Below, piece after piece: positions 1-12,200 of a DNA stretch of 64,000 nucleotides; the stretch's first letter is position 1; every line of letters starts with the position of its first letter. A program made the translations under genes and the position numbers. Source of the DNA: Pohlia nutans. Its lineage: Eukaryota; Streptophyta; Bryopsida; Bryales; Mniaceae. Location of the stretch: contig CM040099.1 in the NCBI GenBank assembly GCA_022496805.1, forward strand, positions 18,150,031-18,214,030, in the 5' to 3' direction. Below the pieces are notes generated by a model, which saw only the letters and a program-made list of their open reading frames with translations, was not told the origin of the DNA and made no database searches.

Positions 1-739
1 ATTGTTTCTCATTTGTACATGAAATTCTTTCACCATCTTTTGTGCAAGAAAAAATTCTGAAAATGTTATAGCAACATGTCTTATTGTTCATACAGGGTGG
101 ATAAAAAAATTAGTTTTATAGGACACGTTATGCTACGGTAAACGCCACTTGTATGCAAATGTATGCGCACCTTATGAATAGGGACAACCTCCTTTAGGGA
201 TTAACACGCTAGGATCGAGAGTCAAGAGACATTTTGGAAGGGCCCTTGGCACTTTTCATCTAATCCTGAAGTGCGAGGGACTCTGAGAGGGCTGCGGTGG
301 AGCTGCTCTAAGAAACTGCAATGCACACAGCCACTTGCTATCAGCAATTTTTTTAAGGAAATTCGGATCTTATCATTGAGGCTTATCATTCTCCATTACA
401 GCAAATAATTACTCCTGGTCGCCACCACCGGGGGCTCTTTGGGATTCGGAAAGTGGAGATGAGGCTATACGTTATTGTAATTGAACATCACGGACGAGTA
501 CCACATGCGTGCAGAGTGCTTACAATAGTCAATTCCGGTTTTTAAAAAACAATCCTTTCCTTCCTGAAACTGAAACTCTGTAAGACTGTAACAGAGAACT
601 CTGTCAATCAGACGCTGGATTGCCGCGTCATTGAGGCGTGGAAATGCAGACCGGCTCAGTTGCTGGCTCGGGCGATCTCAGCCCTGCCCTGCTTCTTGGC
701 GATCCAACAGTGTTCATCATCCGAGCTGGCAAGTGGGAG
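1..739. other. Intergenic, no gene recognised
   Basis: No convincing open reading frame, RNA gene or transposon end is visible. The stretch 600-730 is more GC-rich than the rest of the flank but contains no motif I can name. Confidence 0.4.
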
Positions 740-1218
740 TAAGGTCAGCGGTTTACACTTAGGACCAAGAGCCATGACCATGGAATTTTAAAATCTGTGA
801 TTGGCCCAGAAAGAGCTCTTGGTCCCATTTGGCTTCACACTACCTTGAAAAAAGGAGAATGACCACTAACTTTGAGGTCATCAAAAACTACTAAAATCTA
901 CCATTTGGATAATGTGCTATGGTCCAACGGGTTTTCCGTTGAGTCGAGGCAAAATGCTCGACTCAACGGAAATCAAGGGAGCCGTAAGGCTGAAAATAAG
1001 CCATTGGCCGAATTTTTTTATTTAAATATTTTTGGTCGAAAAAATCAGCCCAAAGTTGTCCCGATCCAAATCCACTTTACACTACAAGAGTGACCAAGCC
1101 ACTCAAAAATCCATTTTTGATTTTTCATGATCACGGCTCTTGGCCAAGAGCCATGACCAAGAAAATGATTTAATTTTCTTGGTCATGGCTCTTGGTCCAT
1201 AGTGTAAACCGACCCTAA
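740..1218. mobile_element. PIF/Harbinger-like MITE (TAA target duplication)
   Basis: The two ends are inverted copies: GGTCAGCGGTTTACAC at the left and the complement of GGGTCGGTTTACAC at the right, followed inward on both sides by matching GGACCAAGAGCCATGACC. A TAA trinucleotide flanks each end (740-742 and 1216-1218), the target duplication expected of PIF/Harbinger elements. No transposase is encoded, so it is non-autonomous. The small open frames inside are not genes. Confidence 0.65.
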
Positions 1219-1380
1219 AGTACATTCTGAAAAACAAATGTAGCCAATTTAAAACCGAAGGAGCTACAAAGGTGCTGTTCACAGCCACTTGCTAAGTAGA
1301 GCCTAGCAGTACTTAAGTCTCCGGCTCTCACCTGCTTCCACAACAGTCTCAGGCTCTTGCAATTGCTCTCTCATGCAGTG

Positions 1381-1510
1381 ACTTGTTCCGGCCCTCGCTT
1401 TCAGCGTCTTGTTCTGGCTCTCGCTTTCAGCGTCTTGTTCTGGCTTTCGGTTTTAGTCTCTTGTTCTGGCTCTCGGTTATAGTGGCTTGTTTTGGATCTC
1501 GCCTACAGGT
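1381..1510 (+). repeat. Five 26-bp tandem repeats just upstream of the Cys-rich gene
   Basis: Units start at 1381, 1407, 1433, 1459 and 1485, each beginning with a form of CTTGTTCTGGCTCTCG. The last unit ends 16 bp before a TATA box, so the array sits where proximal promoter elements would be. Unit length is exactly 26 bp; divergence between units is modest. A promoter role is inference. Confidence 0.85.
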
Positions 1511-1526
1511 AGTGTAAATTAGTGCT

Positions 1527-1534
1527 TATAAATA
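1527..1534 (+). promoter_or_regulatory. TATA box of the Cys-rich gene
   Basis: TATAAATA lies 53 bp before the ATG at 1587, which would place transcription start near 1560 and leave a short leader. Confidence 0.6.
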
Positions 1535-1586
1535 TTGTGATAATATTGTATTCTCGATTGTCTTTCTGGTCATTGTCAATACAACG

Positions 1587-2612
1587 ATGGCTGGATACTG
1601 CCAGGACGTGTGGTTTATCTGCTGCCCATGCAACCCACCGTACCAGTCGTGTGGGCGATGCAACAAGTGTGTTCAAGTCCCAGTGTGCAGACCACCATAC
1701 CAGTGCTGTGGACGCTGTAACAAGTGTTCATGTAGGCCACCTTATCACTGGTGTAGACGGTGCGATGTCTGCAGACAGAATAATATGTGGATACCATGCA
1801 ATCCATGCAGGCCATGTGGACAATGTAGCACTTGTAATTCATGCTTTGGCTTTTCCCCAAACGCATTCAACAACTACCAGATTCACCCGCGTGGAGGCAG
1901 TCGATATGCAAGATCCATCGTTCGTGGCCTTGAAGCTGTCGAAGTTGACGTTCCCACTGAACAGCTGTCACAGCGATCCAAGGCTGTGTTGTCTGAAGGA
2001 GGGTTGGCAGCAACATCTCCGGAGCATGTCAGTGCTAAGTTCTGGGAGGCAGTCGACATGAAGAAGATGACCGAAGAAGTTGCCGCATTAGGCGAGAGTT
2101 TGTCGAAGGAGCCGGGGACGGAAAACATCGCAGGGCGAATCCTAGCGCTGCTCAGACCGTTTGTCATGTTGGCTGTAGGATCGAGTAAGACAAGTGGAAG
2201 AGATCCAGTCGTGGCCTTCAGTCTGGGCAATGATTTTGTCACTGAACTCAACAGCGCACCGGATGATGCCAAGGCAGCCCAGCAAGCGGGTAAGAATGCC
2301 GTCCAAGAAGACATCGATCAGACCCAGGCTCCTCGTGAAGCTAACACACCTTCTGCTTTCTATCAGATCCTCATAATCGCTGCGTACTCTTATACCCGCA
2401 ACGTCTTCAACCTTGGATACTCCTACGTACTCAGGAAGGACTCATCGCTATCAGAATTCCTTGGCGATAGTGGTACCAGAGCCAAGAGATTGGCTGCTAT
2501 GACGATCGAATGTTCTGGTCCTCTTGCACAGGCACTTCCAACTGCTAATCCCAGGCTCATCTTGCTTCACACTAACGATGATAGATTCAAAGATGAAGCA
2601 GCTTTGCTGTAG
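1587..2612 (+). CDS. Unrecognised protein with Cys-rich PPY-repeat head and helical tail (341 aa)
   Basis: I do not recognise this gene. It is one uninterrupted frame starting in a good plant context (ACAACGATGGCT) after a TATA box. Residues 1-86 hold 22 cysteines, largely as CxxCxxC: three imperfect repeats of the form C-x-PPY-x(1-2)-C-x-x-C-x-x-C (from about 15, 34 and 49) and then a run of C-x-x-C pairs at 71-86. This spacing could bind metal or be disulfide-linked. No signal peptide or clear membrane segment is seen at the N-terminus. Residues about 105-341 contain no cysteine cluster and look mainly alpha-helical, with a hydrophobic patch near 275-300 (FYQILIIAAYSYTRNVF). GC content is clearly higher than in the flanks, supporting real coding. 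The overlapping frames on both strands are shadows. Function unknown; a metal-binding or structural role is only a guess from the head domain. Confidence 0.75.
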   Translation: MAGYCQDVWFICCPCNPPYQSCGRCNKCVQVPVCRPPYQCCGRCNKCSCRPPYHWCRRCDVCRQNNMWIPCNPCRPCGQCSTCNSCFGFSPNAFNNYQIHPRGGSRYARSIVRGLEAVEVDVPTEQLSQRSKAVLSEGGLAATSPEHVSAKFWEAVDMKKMTEEVAALGESLSKEPGTENIAGRILALLRPFVMLAVGSSKTSGRDPVVAFSLGNDFVTELNSAPDDAKAAQQAGKNAVQEDIDQTQAPREANTPSAFYQILIIAAYSYTRNVFNLGYSYVLRKDSSLSEFLGDSGTRAKRLAAMTIECSGPLAQALPTANPRLILLHTNDDRFKDEAALL

Positions 2613-4606
2613 TATGCATGTGTAAGTACTTAGAAAAGAAATCAGAACCCCGGTAGTATATATATGAGGTTCCTATTGTTATTTCAATAAGTTATGTTTT
2701 ACTCGTTTAGAACTAGAAACGAGCGTGGAATATATCTGTGCATATACACTTAAGGGCTTGTTATCTGATAGTGTTCACTCTGCACAGTAGTATAATTCCG
2801 TAGTACTACGTACTAGACCAGTTGACAAATATGATTTGTCAGTCTTCGTCTTCCATATTATCGTATCATTGTGGCAATGCTTAGCGACAATAGCATTATA
2901 TAGATGTCCCGTGTAGAATGCAGTAAACAGTATTATTCTGAGAGATATATGGTCCAGCTGCTGAGATTTTACAAGGTGGATAGTACTCGTCTTTGCGTGT
3001 ACCAACATTGTAAGCTCTATATAAATAAATAAATAAATAAATAAGTAACACGCTTTAATTAAGTCTTCCTTCTCAACTTTAATACGCAACAGGCTTATAT
3101 ATCCAATGATGGAGATTGTAGAAGTTCCAACTACCTGAGTATAGACGCCGGGCTTGCATTTGCTTCGAACATCTCTTGATAGATCCTGTTTCATGAATGC
3201 GCTTAGTTACTGGAAGTGCCAGTTGTTTACTGTTGCTTCTTTTCTTTTGCTGGTCTAGAGTTGTGACCTTCTTCTCTAAAAATCTTCTGAGTACTAGGAC
3301 GATATCTGGCGGAGTGTATATGTACACACTGTTAAAAGCTTTTGGAAGCAATCGCTGTCGTTTTTTCGGATTGATAGAATGATAGTATGGTTACTATGAA
3401 CCTGCATATCATCAATGATAACATATTTGCTCGGGGTGCACTCTAAACTATGTTTGAGATTCACGTGCGTACACATTTGAATGAATTGTGGTAAAAGACA
3501 TCAACTCTCGATGAACACTAAAACACAATTTCAATGTAGTTTTATAATTTGTTTGGCATGAGGAGATTTATCGGCTGGACAATTTGCTAATGAGAAGGTT
3601 TTTTCTACCTTTCAGAACGTTCTCACAGATTGAAGCAGATAAATTATGATAAAATGCTCACATAATTCTCACCTGCATGTCAACTGATCTCTGGTACCAT
3701 CTGAGCAACTTTCTGGATGGAAAATTGAATGGTTTGTAATTCAGTTACAATCCTCCCCAATTGCTCTGTTCGCGGCATGCCCCACAAATCCACATTAAGG
3801 TAACTATACCTTAAAGCGTTCACCTTACCAACTGAGCCTATTTACACACATAAAACAGAAATTAATAAATTATTCTTAGTGGGTCTCATTAGCAAGCATA
3901 ACATTCAGTAGTCTTCAAGAAGGGTGCCTTTTTGTTTCATCCACCTTTATTTATAGAGTGACTGGTGATTTGTATTTGAATGGACTATTGAATCAAATAA
4001 ATAATTGTAGAACACTGTTGAATTGTGATTGAGGAGTGCTTTGAGTTCTTGTGCACCATGGTTGATTGCTCCAGATTGCTTCATGCCACATGTCCCCATA
4101 GCTACTGATGTGATGAGGAATATCCCACATCATTTCATCCCCCGAATGAAATGATGTGGGATATTCCACATCAATCTGTTAGGGAAAGGCAGCAGTAACC
4201 AAGGCTACTGAATGTTATGAGTTCAAAAGGATTCCAACGCACTTTAGCATGCATTATTTGGATACCGTATGAATAAGTTATGGATTTCCAAAGTACTGAC
4301 TATAGGTCGACCTCAAAACGACCCTAAAGTTTGATGTTCAGATTGTGCACATTCTCATCGACAGTAGGGTGTCAGAATCTACTTATTATGAAAGATTGAG
4401 CCATGGACGCTTTTAGATATAGTTTCCTTAAAAGAAACTTTTTGTTTCATTTAGTTCACCATCATGTATGTAACAAAAAAAATCATAAATTTACAGAAAT
4501 TCAGAGTTTGTGCGAGCACAATACTTTTTGTCACAAAGTGTATATGTCATCATGCAATATCAATTTTCTATTCGGATTGTACAATTGAGTGAATGTAACT
4601 CTAGTT
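2613..4606. other. Intergenic, no gene recognised
   Basis: Contains a TAAA microsatellite (3021-3044) and a short strong hairpin near 4117-4167, listed separately. The small frames at 2775-3480 are AT-rich and show no domain; I do not call them. Confidence 0.4.
4117..4167. repeat. Perfect 22-bp inverted repeat with 7-nt loop
   Basis: 4117-4138 (GGAATATCCCACATCATTTC..) is exactly complementary to 4146-4167. Allowing one mismatch the stem extends outward about six more bases each side. It could be a foldback MITE remnant or, if transcribed, a hairpin RNA. Confidence 0.8.
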
Positions 4607-5143
4607 TTAACCCTTTAACGTCCCAGTTCAACACTATTTTCAAAGATTCATTATTAATTGTTTTTGATGAAAACCAAAAATGGAGTTGATGTACGAAGTA
4701 AAGTTGTAAATGTCAATATGAAGATCACACCTGTACGGTTGGATTTATCATATATTTCTTTGATATTTTTAAATTAATTTTGCAAGGTTTTCTCTTGAAA
4801 ATCAATCAAAAATCATGAGTTAACGGATTTTTTTGAAATTGGAATAACATGCATTACAAGATGGTATAGTTTCCATTGTTTGATTCTACTTATTTTGAAA
4901 AATCATCTTTAAGGTCTCCTTTTTGAACTAAGAATGAAACTTCAAGACATAAACCACTTGTGTTGTTTTTTCAAAAATCGTAATAACCTATTTTGTAGAT
5001 CCAAACTATACAAAGGATAGTCAACTTGCACGAGAACTATGAGAAATTTTGGTGGATGAAAATTGTTCAATTTGGATTAAATTTGAACAGTTTGAATATG
5101 TTGAGCGTCTACATGGTGAACGTCAGGCACCTCAAAGGGTTAA
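4607..5143. mobile_element. TTAA-bounded non-autonomous transposon, copy 1
   Basis: TTAA plus CCCTTTAACG at the left and CAAAGGG plus TTAA at the right give inverted ends and a TTAA duplication. About 537 bp, no coding capacity. Member of the window's main small-transposon group; a divergent copy without a clear subterminal hairpin. Confidence 0.6.
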
Positions 5144-5569
5144 GAAACTCAATTGACTATTGTAAGAAATTTCTTCTAATGAATAGTGATTAATGATTGT
5201 GAAAATGTTTATTGTTCATCTTGTTGTTGGAGAATTGGATTGAGTAACCCTTGAAGTCACCAAAGTCATTTATGATATATGTAAGAAATATGAAATGACG
5301 CCTTTGTCACAACTTGCCAACCTATCTTCTTGTCAGATTTACTTCTTGACAGATCCAATATTTCTGTTGTCTTCGTTGCCTTGATGTGGTTGACTTTTTT
5401 ATTGATTTGGAGACCAATCTATTGATTTGGAAAAAAATGCGACTAAATCAACAAAAAAAGTGAACCAAATCAACGCGACTGGAACTAGACTGGAACCAAA
5501 AAAAATTGGATTTTCTAGTAGTGATTGCGCACATTGAAACAACCTTGAGGTTACAAGAACTCCTCCACC
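5144..5569. other. Spacer between two TTAA elements
   Basis: AT-rich, no gene or named repeat seen apart from short repeats of ATTGATTTGGA near 5400. Confidence 0.35.
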
Positions 5570-6145
5570 TTAACCCCTAACCGCCCACCCATGCATATTT
5601 TGCATGATGTACGGATGTGAACTCCGATTTCTCATCCATCATACACTTTTTGCAGTGTGAAATTTTTACTGAAACTTTTATAGGAAGTTAGCTTCCTGCA
5701 TGTGTGATCCGATTAGAAAGGGGATTATTTGTGAAATTTTTATGCCTCATTTCATGTTGTAGTGTTCCACCCCAAATTTGGAAGATTTTAGTCTAAAAGT
5801 GCTCTTGAAAAAGTCAAGTATTAGAAATAAGCAACCAAAAAATCTCCAAAAATCACTACACTTAGATTATTACATTACAACCCATCCCAATAAATCTCAT
5901 GATTAGATTGTCAATATCTTATTTGTAATCATATCACAAAAGAGCTCTAAATTTTAAGTTTGAAAATTTATACACAAATATCGGTGGTAGCAATCGCAAA
6001 TCTTACCGTATGGATAGAATCTAAAATTCAAAATGTACAACTTTTATTCATTCATCAAGTTGAAAATATCCCTTATAGTTGTATTTTATAATGCATCTTT
6101 AAAAAACTGCCAAATCTAAAAAGGGTGAGAACGTTTAGGGGTTAA
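5570..6145. mobile_element. TTAA-bounded non-autonomous transposon, copy 2
   Basis: Ends TTAACCCCTAACCGCC and GAACGTTTAGGGGTTAA. 576 bp, exactly the length of the related copy at 21935-22510, with which it shares most internal sequence. A subterminal hairpin ATGCA-tattt-TGCAT sits close to the left end. No coding capacity. Confidence 0.8.
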
Positions 6146-8390
6146 ATGGTGCAAAAATGATTGTTCTTATTCAATTTACCTTGACTGTCAGTTGTGTTAA
6201 TTGTCAACTTCACACTAGTCCAAGTTGCATGGAAAGGTGGCACTTACATAGTTCCTATATGGGATACTAAAAGTATTTGAGATGATAGGATTTCAAGCTA
6301 CTTTTTGAAGTGTTTTCATGCATCCATGGGTCATATATGATGTCATCAAATTGACATGCACTCAGTCCCACAGGCTCAAATGTACTTACTTCATAAGGCT
6401 TTTTAGGCCTTGTGGTACTAGGCAATGGTTTGATATGGGTACCCAAAAAGCCCTTATAACTTTGAAATCAACTTCTATGGCAATTTTGAATGACTCCCTC
6501 TTAAAACAAAGTAAAAAATGAATTGATTGGATGTGGTTTTGAATTCTTACACTTGTGAAGTACACAAAAAAAATTCACATGAAAATTGAAGAGGTTTAAA
6601 GATTTTAAAAGAGACTTTTGTACAAAAATCAGAATTTGTCTAGTTGCATCAAATAATCCAAAACATTTGTTTAAAATATCTAATGATGTCATTGTGGTAC
6701 CAAATTTTTGATATGAAGTACAGTCAACTAGACATGTGTTATTTGAAATGACTAATTCTAAGGATTAAAAATATTATTTATTTTGTTCTACAATGCCTGC
6801 AAATGCTAATTTTTGGCAATTTTTCCCACAAAGCATAAAAACATGAAAAAATAATTTATTCAATTCAAAATTTGGACTTGAATTAAACCATGTCATGTCA
6901 TCTAGGTGTGGATATTCTTTTAGTTAAAGTTTATTAATTCTATTTAACTAAAGTTGAGAAATTTGTTGAAATTTCGAACATATATTTACATTTCCAAATT
7001 TGGTATCGGCCGGCATCTAGAAGCAAATACTAGCTTTGAACGCTCTAATTGGTAAAAACTCCTTTCAGTTTAAACTAAAACTCGATTTGTAGCAAGAAAT
7101 TTGAGGATTGTAGTCACTAGTGGGAATGTGTTCAAGGTTGGTATACTAACTAGGGGCAAAACTTAGGTTTAGGCTGGTATATGAAGTTTGGAAATAGAGA
7201 TGCTAGCCTCATCGTTGGACATGTTCTAATAGCATTTCCACCAACGACTTGTATTTCAAGTTACTTGTTAAAAGTCAAAGTCTCGACTCACTAGTAGAAA
7301 AAATGGCACTGCCAAGGGAGATTTCGCCAGCCGGAACAGGAATTTGGCTGGTATTCACAAACAAAACACCAACCTCCATCACTATGGTTGGCATGAAGTC
7401 TTTTTAAGTCAAGTCAATAGCACAGGGAACCTTAACACATTCATCAGATAGTAAATGGTACAAGAATGATGGCGAATTCTTAGTGAACACTTGTTGAATT
7501 GAACATCCACTTGCAAAACTTGCTGTAAACTGCAGTTTGGCAGTAATATTTAAGGCAGTGGGACCAATTCCCGACTTAATTTCAGGTTTGCATACTTAGA
7601 CTTGTGAAAGAATTTTTTTTATAATTTTTGGATGCTCTGCAAAGCTATTGCAAAGGCATCCCCATTTTTTGAGCATTTCTACAATTTTCTATGATTTTTT
7701 AAGTCTGAAAGCTTAGAGTGACCATTAACCGCTCAAAGAGTCATGGTTTTTATGAGAAGTTGGATTCTGAAAATAGAGTGCTTCTACACCAATCAGAAGC
7801 TCTTGATTTTTCCAAGCATGGACGAAATTAGAACACTATTGGACACTACCTGAAACCATGCTGGTTGGTTTCTGACACCCATCCCCCAACCTGTAGGGGT
7901 CGGAAATACAACCCGGTCGGGAATTGGTCCCACTACCTTAAAGTAGACGACATGTTTCCGATCAGGCCCCCAATCACGCAATATAGGGCAACCTATTTTC
8001 GTGAAGCAGCCTGCATTATTTTCAAATTCATTCGTAAACGGTGATGAAAACATGTTTCTTCTTAATATGGAATGGTTGGCGCCAAGAATAGAAATTTGTT
8101 ACCGAGTTAGTATGATATCATGTGTTCTCGAAATTTAGTTTTACAATTCTTGGAAATAGGTCAGCCTATATTGCGAGAACGGGTTGGAGAGAATCTTCAC
8201 TTTGAAAATTCTTAGTAAATTCAATATTGCCCGAAAATTTGTTAAAAAATATGTGATCTTCTTCAAATCTATCTCCCTACACTGCAAAATTATTTGCCTA
8301 TTCGTTACTCCACCGGAAGTATGCTGAATTGCTTAAGGTGATCGGAAACAGGTCGTCTACCTTACCCGGCAGTGAATCGGTGGAGGTTCC
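6146..8390. other. Intergenic, repeat remnants only
   Basis: No gene recognised. A CACTA-type end (CACTAGTAGAAAA) starts at 7289. A ~30-bp inverted pair, 7934-7964 against 8339-8366 (both containing the reverse-related GTTTCCGATCA), marks another degenerate foldback element of about 430 bp. Sequence near 6990-7260 resembles the element at 37113-37330. Confidence 0.4.
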
Positions 8391-8492
8391 CTGTGTAGTA
8401 GAAAAGGTGGCGCTCCCAGGACATGCCCAGGCAAAATCACTGTGCAGGTGTGGATTTGGGCAGTACTTGCCTGAGAAGGTGCTGAGAAGGTG
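8391..8492. mobile_element. CACTA-type MITE, degenerate copy
   Basis: Starts TAGTAGAAAAGGTGGCGCTCC and continues with sequence close to the reverse complement of the copy at 43834-43903 (shared AAAATCACTGTGCA and GGGCA..ACTTGCCTG). The terminal CAC has decayed. No coding capacity. Confidence 0.5.
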
Positions 8493-8846
8493 CAGATTGG
8501 GAAACATGTTGCCGCACGGATCGACTCGAGCAGAGCATTTCATTGCAACAATATGAAGGAGATTGCAAATTCTCGCGAGGACTTAGAATTCTCGCGAACA
8601 GAGACGCGTTTGTCAAACGAATCTGCTCTTTCATTGAGTTTTAGTAAAATCATTTGCACTATGGATTGCTGATGAAAAAAAAAAGTAGAAGTCGGAGCAA
8701 CAGATCCATCGCGGAGAACAATCTCTCTTCGAATTAGGGTTTCCTTCCTTCTGGAGAGATCATTCACCATCGCTCTCAAATCCGTAACGGCAATAGGAGA
8801 GAATCGAGAGAGAGACGGTGCTGTAGTGTAAAATATTATTGGTGGT

Positions 8847-8863
8847 AAACCCTAAACCCTAAA
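8847..8863. promoter_or_regulatory. Double telo-box upstream of the kinase gene
   Basis: AAACCCTAAACCCTAAA is two overlapping copies of the plant telo-box (AAACCCTA), common near transcription starts of housekeeping genes. It lies about 350 bp before the kinase ATG. An (ATC)n microsatellite follows at about 8935-8953. Confidence 0.45.
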
Positions 8864-9208
8864 ATATTGTCGATCATTCACAAGATTATGTGATGACGAA
8901 ATGTAGTATCTGGAAGACTCCGCACCAGCAGCGGCATCATCATCATCATCATCCATTCGACGACGAGCTAGAGAATTGCGGATTTACTAATTGGTGCGCA
9001 CGCTTACCAACGCCAATCGTCAACTTTTTCCGGGTTTAGAAATGACGGATGCTCGTTGTTTGCGTGTCTCCGATTAGTCAGGGACTGATCGGCAGTTGTT
9101 TGTTTCTCCTCGATGCTAAGGTACAGAAGTCTTCGGCGAAGGAGTGAGTGACTGTCTGTGTGTGTGTGTGTTACACTAGAATTAGAGTTGTATGAATTAG
9201 AAGAGTCG

Positions 9209-12200
9209 ATGGTGGAAGAAGAAGGAGCAAGGAATAGTACTGCGATGGCGTTGAACGCGCAGCGCAAGCACAAGAAGAAACAAGTGTGCGAGAGTGTGTT
9301 GGCGCAGCTGGTGCTCGACGGGGTTTACGATGCGGCTGCCATGCCTGCATTCGCCGACCAGCTGCAAGCGCACTTCAACCGCCTTCCCACCAGGTAAGTT
9401 ACCAGAACCTCATTTAACTTTTTAATTTTTTTTTTTGTGATATTGTGATTTTAGAAGAGTTCGTCACAGTTGGCGATTACTTGTTTCTATAACGCAATTC
9501 CGAATCCAAGCTTTGGGAGTGCTCAAATTCAGACTCGCACAGTTTGCTATTAGTGAGTTTCAGAGTAGTCACTTCTTATTATTGTTAGACACTTGCATTT
9601 TTCAACAACTCGTTCGACATTTGAAAGTGTCACTAGGAGGTAACTAATGATTTTTAATGTTCAAAACTGATCGTGATTCGAGACTCATCTTCGTGTTCGT
9701 AAATAGTGCAATATTTTATGAAGGTGTGATTTTAAGTATCCAACACTTTTTGCCCCTTCTTAAGGACTCACAGGTGACATTTAGTCTGAAATCCACTGTT
9801 GAGTGAAAATGGGGTTTCAAAGTTTCCAACACCTTATCCTCTTCTTGGTCTTCCCATTCCAGATGGAAGCATTCGTTTTGCCTCCTGAAGCAGATTAGGG
9901 TTTCGCTTAAGCAACTTGAACTGTAGAGTTTTTAAGCACATTTTTGCAATCGCTGTGGGGGATTTTCTAAGCAGTGATCTGGAGCCTTCGCTGTCAAACT
10001 TGTGCAGACAATCAGCAACCTAAATAAACCTACGATCTGTTTGCAGATATGCATTAGATGTGCACGTTGACAGGGCGGAGGATGTGCTCACCCACAAGCG
10101 GCTGCTTGAAGAGGCCAAGTTGAATGAAAATAAGGCCGCATTCCACCTTCGTGCAGTTCATGTACGTTGAAACACTCATTTGTCAGATGAATCACCTTGT
10201 TTTTTCATGCAACCAGAAGGTCAATGGTCTATGAAATGGACTTGGCATTATAGTACTGGGCAAGTCCAACTATGACTGGCTACTTTTGTGACATCCCTTT
10301 TGGCTTTATCAAATTTTTATTTTTTAACAGAAATAATTGTTTGACATGGGGATGTTCATCTAGAGTTCAAGTGGATTAAACCCCAAACATTTGCAAGAGA
10401 ACATCTTACTAGTAGTATCACGCTAGCTGGAATTGCCGTACTTCCTCAGTTTTGTAATCAATCATGTGATAATCTTTCGCAATGGTTGTTACCAGTTAGG
10501 TTGCTTGTATGGCTTGTATGGCTTTAGGGTTTTATATGTCGATATTTCTCATCCTGCAGGTCTATCGTTCTGAGCCCCAGGAAGAACCAATGCCACAAGC
10601 GGGTCCAAATGATACCGTTAACGACCTGAAGTATGTATTTGATGTCTGTTTCCTGCGTGAATTTCTTCCCAGTATTGGCACAATAGTAAGGTTTTGCTAT
10701 ATAGGATTATCAAACGTGTTGGTAAGTAGGTAGTGGTATTTGTCAATGCTGAACCCGGTTCTTCTTGACACTGTAGCAGACTGCAACCCCCTGCTCTTGG
10801 TTTATTAACCAACCAGGAGGAATTGAGCAACCAGAATGCCAATGGGAAAGACGATGACCATGATAGCCATCATTCTCAAAGGTAAAAAAATGCTTTACCT
10901 ATGTTCGCTTTTGGCTTTGTTGAACCATTGGGATTCAGTGTGTGCATGTCTATTCTTTTTCCTTTTTTGGGGGGTTAGAATCTCTATTGAAAGAGCGCTA
11001 ACTTTAGCTCGGGCATAACGACAGTTCTGACACTTACTGGTTAAACGTACCAAGGCATGAAGTCACTATCTCATGCATCGACAAACCAAAGCTTCTCAGT
11101 CAGGTGTGCACTTGAAACCTAACGTTCGGCATTTTCTTATTATTAAATGCTACGCATTTTCACAAACAGTACTGGTGACCACCTAAAAGCAAATGGTTCC
11201 TATCATTAGAATGGCTTAATTTTGAATGGACTCGTTAGAGTATTATTTGGATATCATAGGAATTTTTCAAATTCTGACTTATAGGTGTACCAAAAACCGG
11301 CCCTAGGCTTTTTCTGTGCAGATGGTGTACATCTTCATTATCCATGTCTACATTGTAAGCAAGATTTAGTAAGGGTCGGTTTTGGGTGTTGCTACCTCCA
11401 TCTTCAAGACATATCTGACTACACAAGCAGGGCATCGATCATGGACGATGAATCGTGTTGGAAATGTATGATAAGTGTGATCGTTCAAGAAAACGAAGGA
11501 GCATTTCAGAGTATTCTTCTTTCAGAATTCAATGAACTGAAACATAGAAACATCACAACCTTAACCCTTAAACGACATATGCTTTCCTGATACCACACCC
11601 AAAATCTCTTTTAAATTCCATTTTAAGCATGATTTTGTTTTTAATTTACTTTGGCTCTATTCTAAAAAAGTATAGATCTCTCTAAGGTGCTCGGTTTGGC
11701 ATTTTAAAAACCCCATTTGGTGCAATGGAGCAAAAGTTATGAGCAAGATTCTCCCAAAGTGTAACCACGGGCTTGCATTGTTGCATTGTCGTTTAAGGGT
11801 TAACTTTAAAGATTTATGGTTTGAGGAAGCCTTCCCTTGCCTCCATTGCTTTCTGCCCTCCCTAACAGATCATTGCGTTGTACTTACAAATTGACCAATG
11901 AGATAGTATGTAGATTTTGGTAGAAGATGACATGATTTTTTACAAAGTGATTCTCTGCTTTGTTTGTACAGTTGTCAGCATTGCTTGCAGATGTTGGTCT
12001 AAACATTCGCGAAGCACACGTCTTCTCAACCACAGATGGCTATTCCCTCGATGTTTTTGTAGTAGATGGCTGGCCGACAGAGGTAAAAAGGAAAAAATAA
12101 TTTAAAATAAAAATAAGCATTTTACTTGATGTTTTTATTCACGTCACTGACAATTTCTTGTTCTTGATTTAATCGATTGGGATGTGTCTGTTGGTCAGGA

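Noticed and set aside
1522..2061. 179-residue plus-strand frame overlapping the Cys-rich gene
   Set aside because: Shifted frame of the real gene; the CxxCxxC pattern and the longer frame from 1587 are coherent, this one is not.
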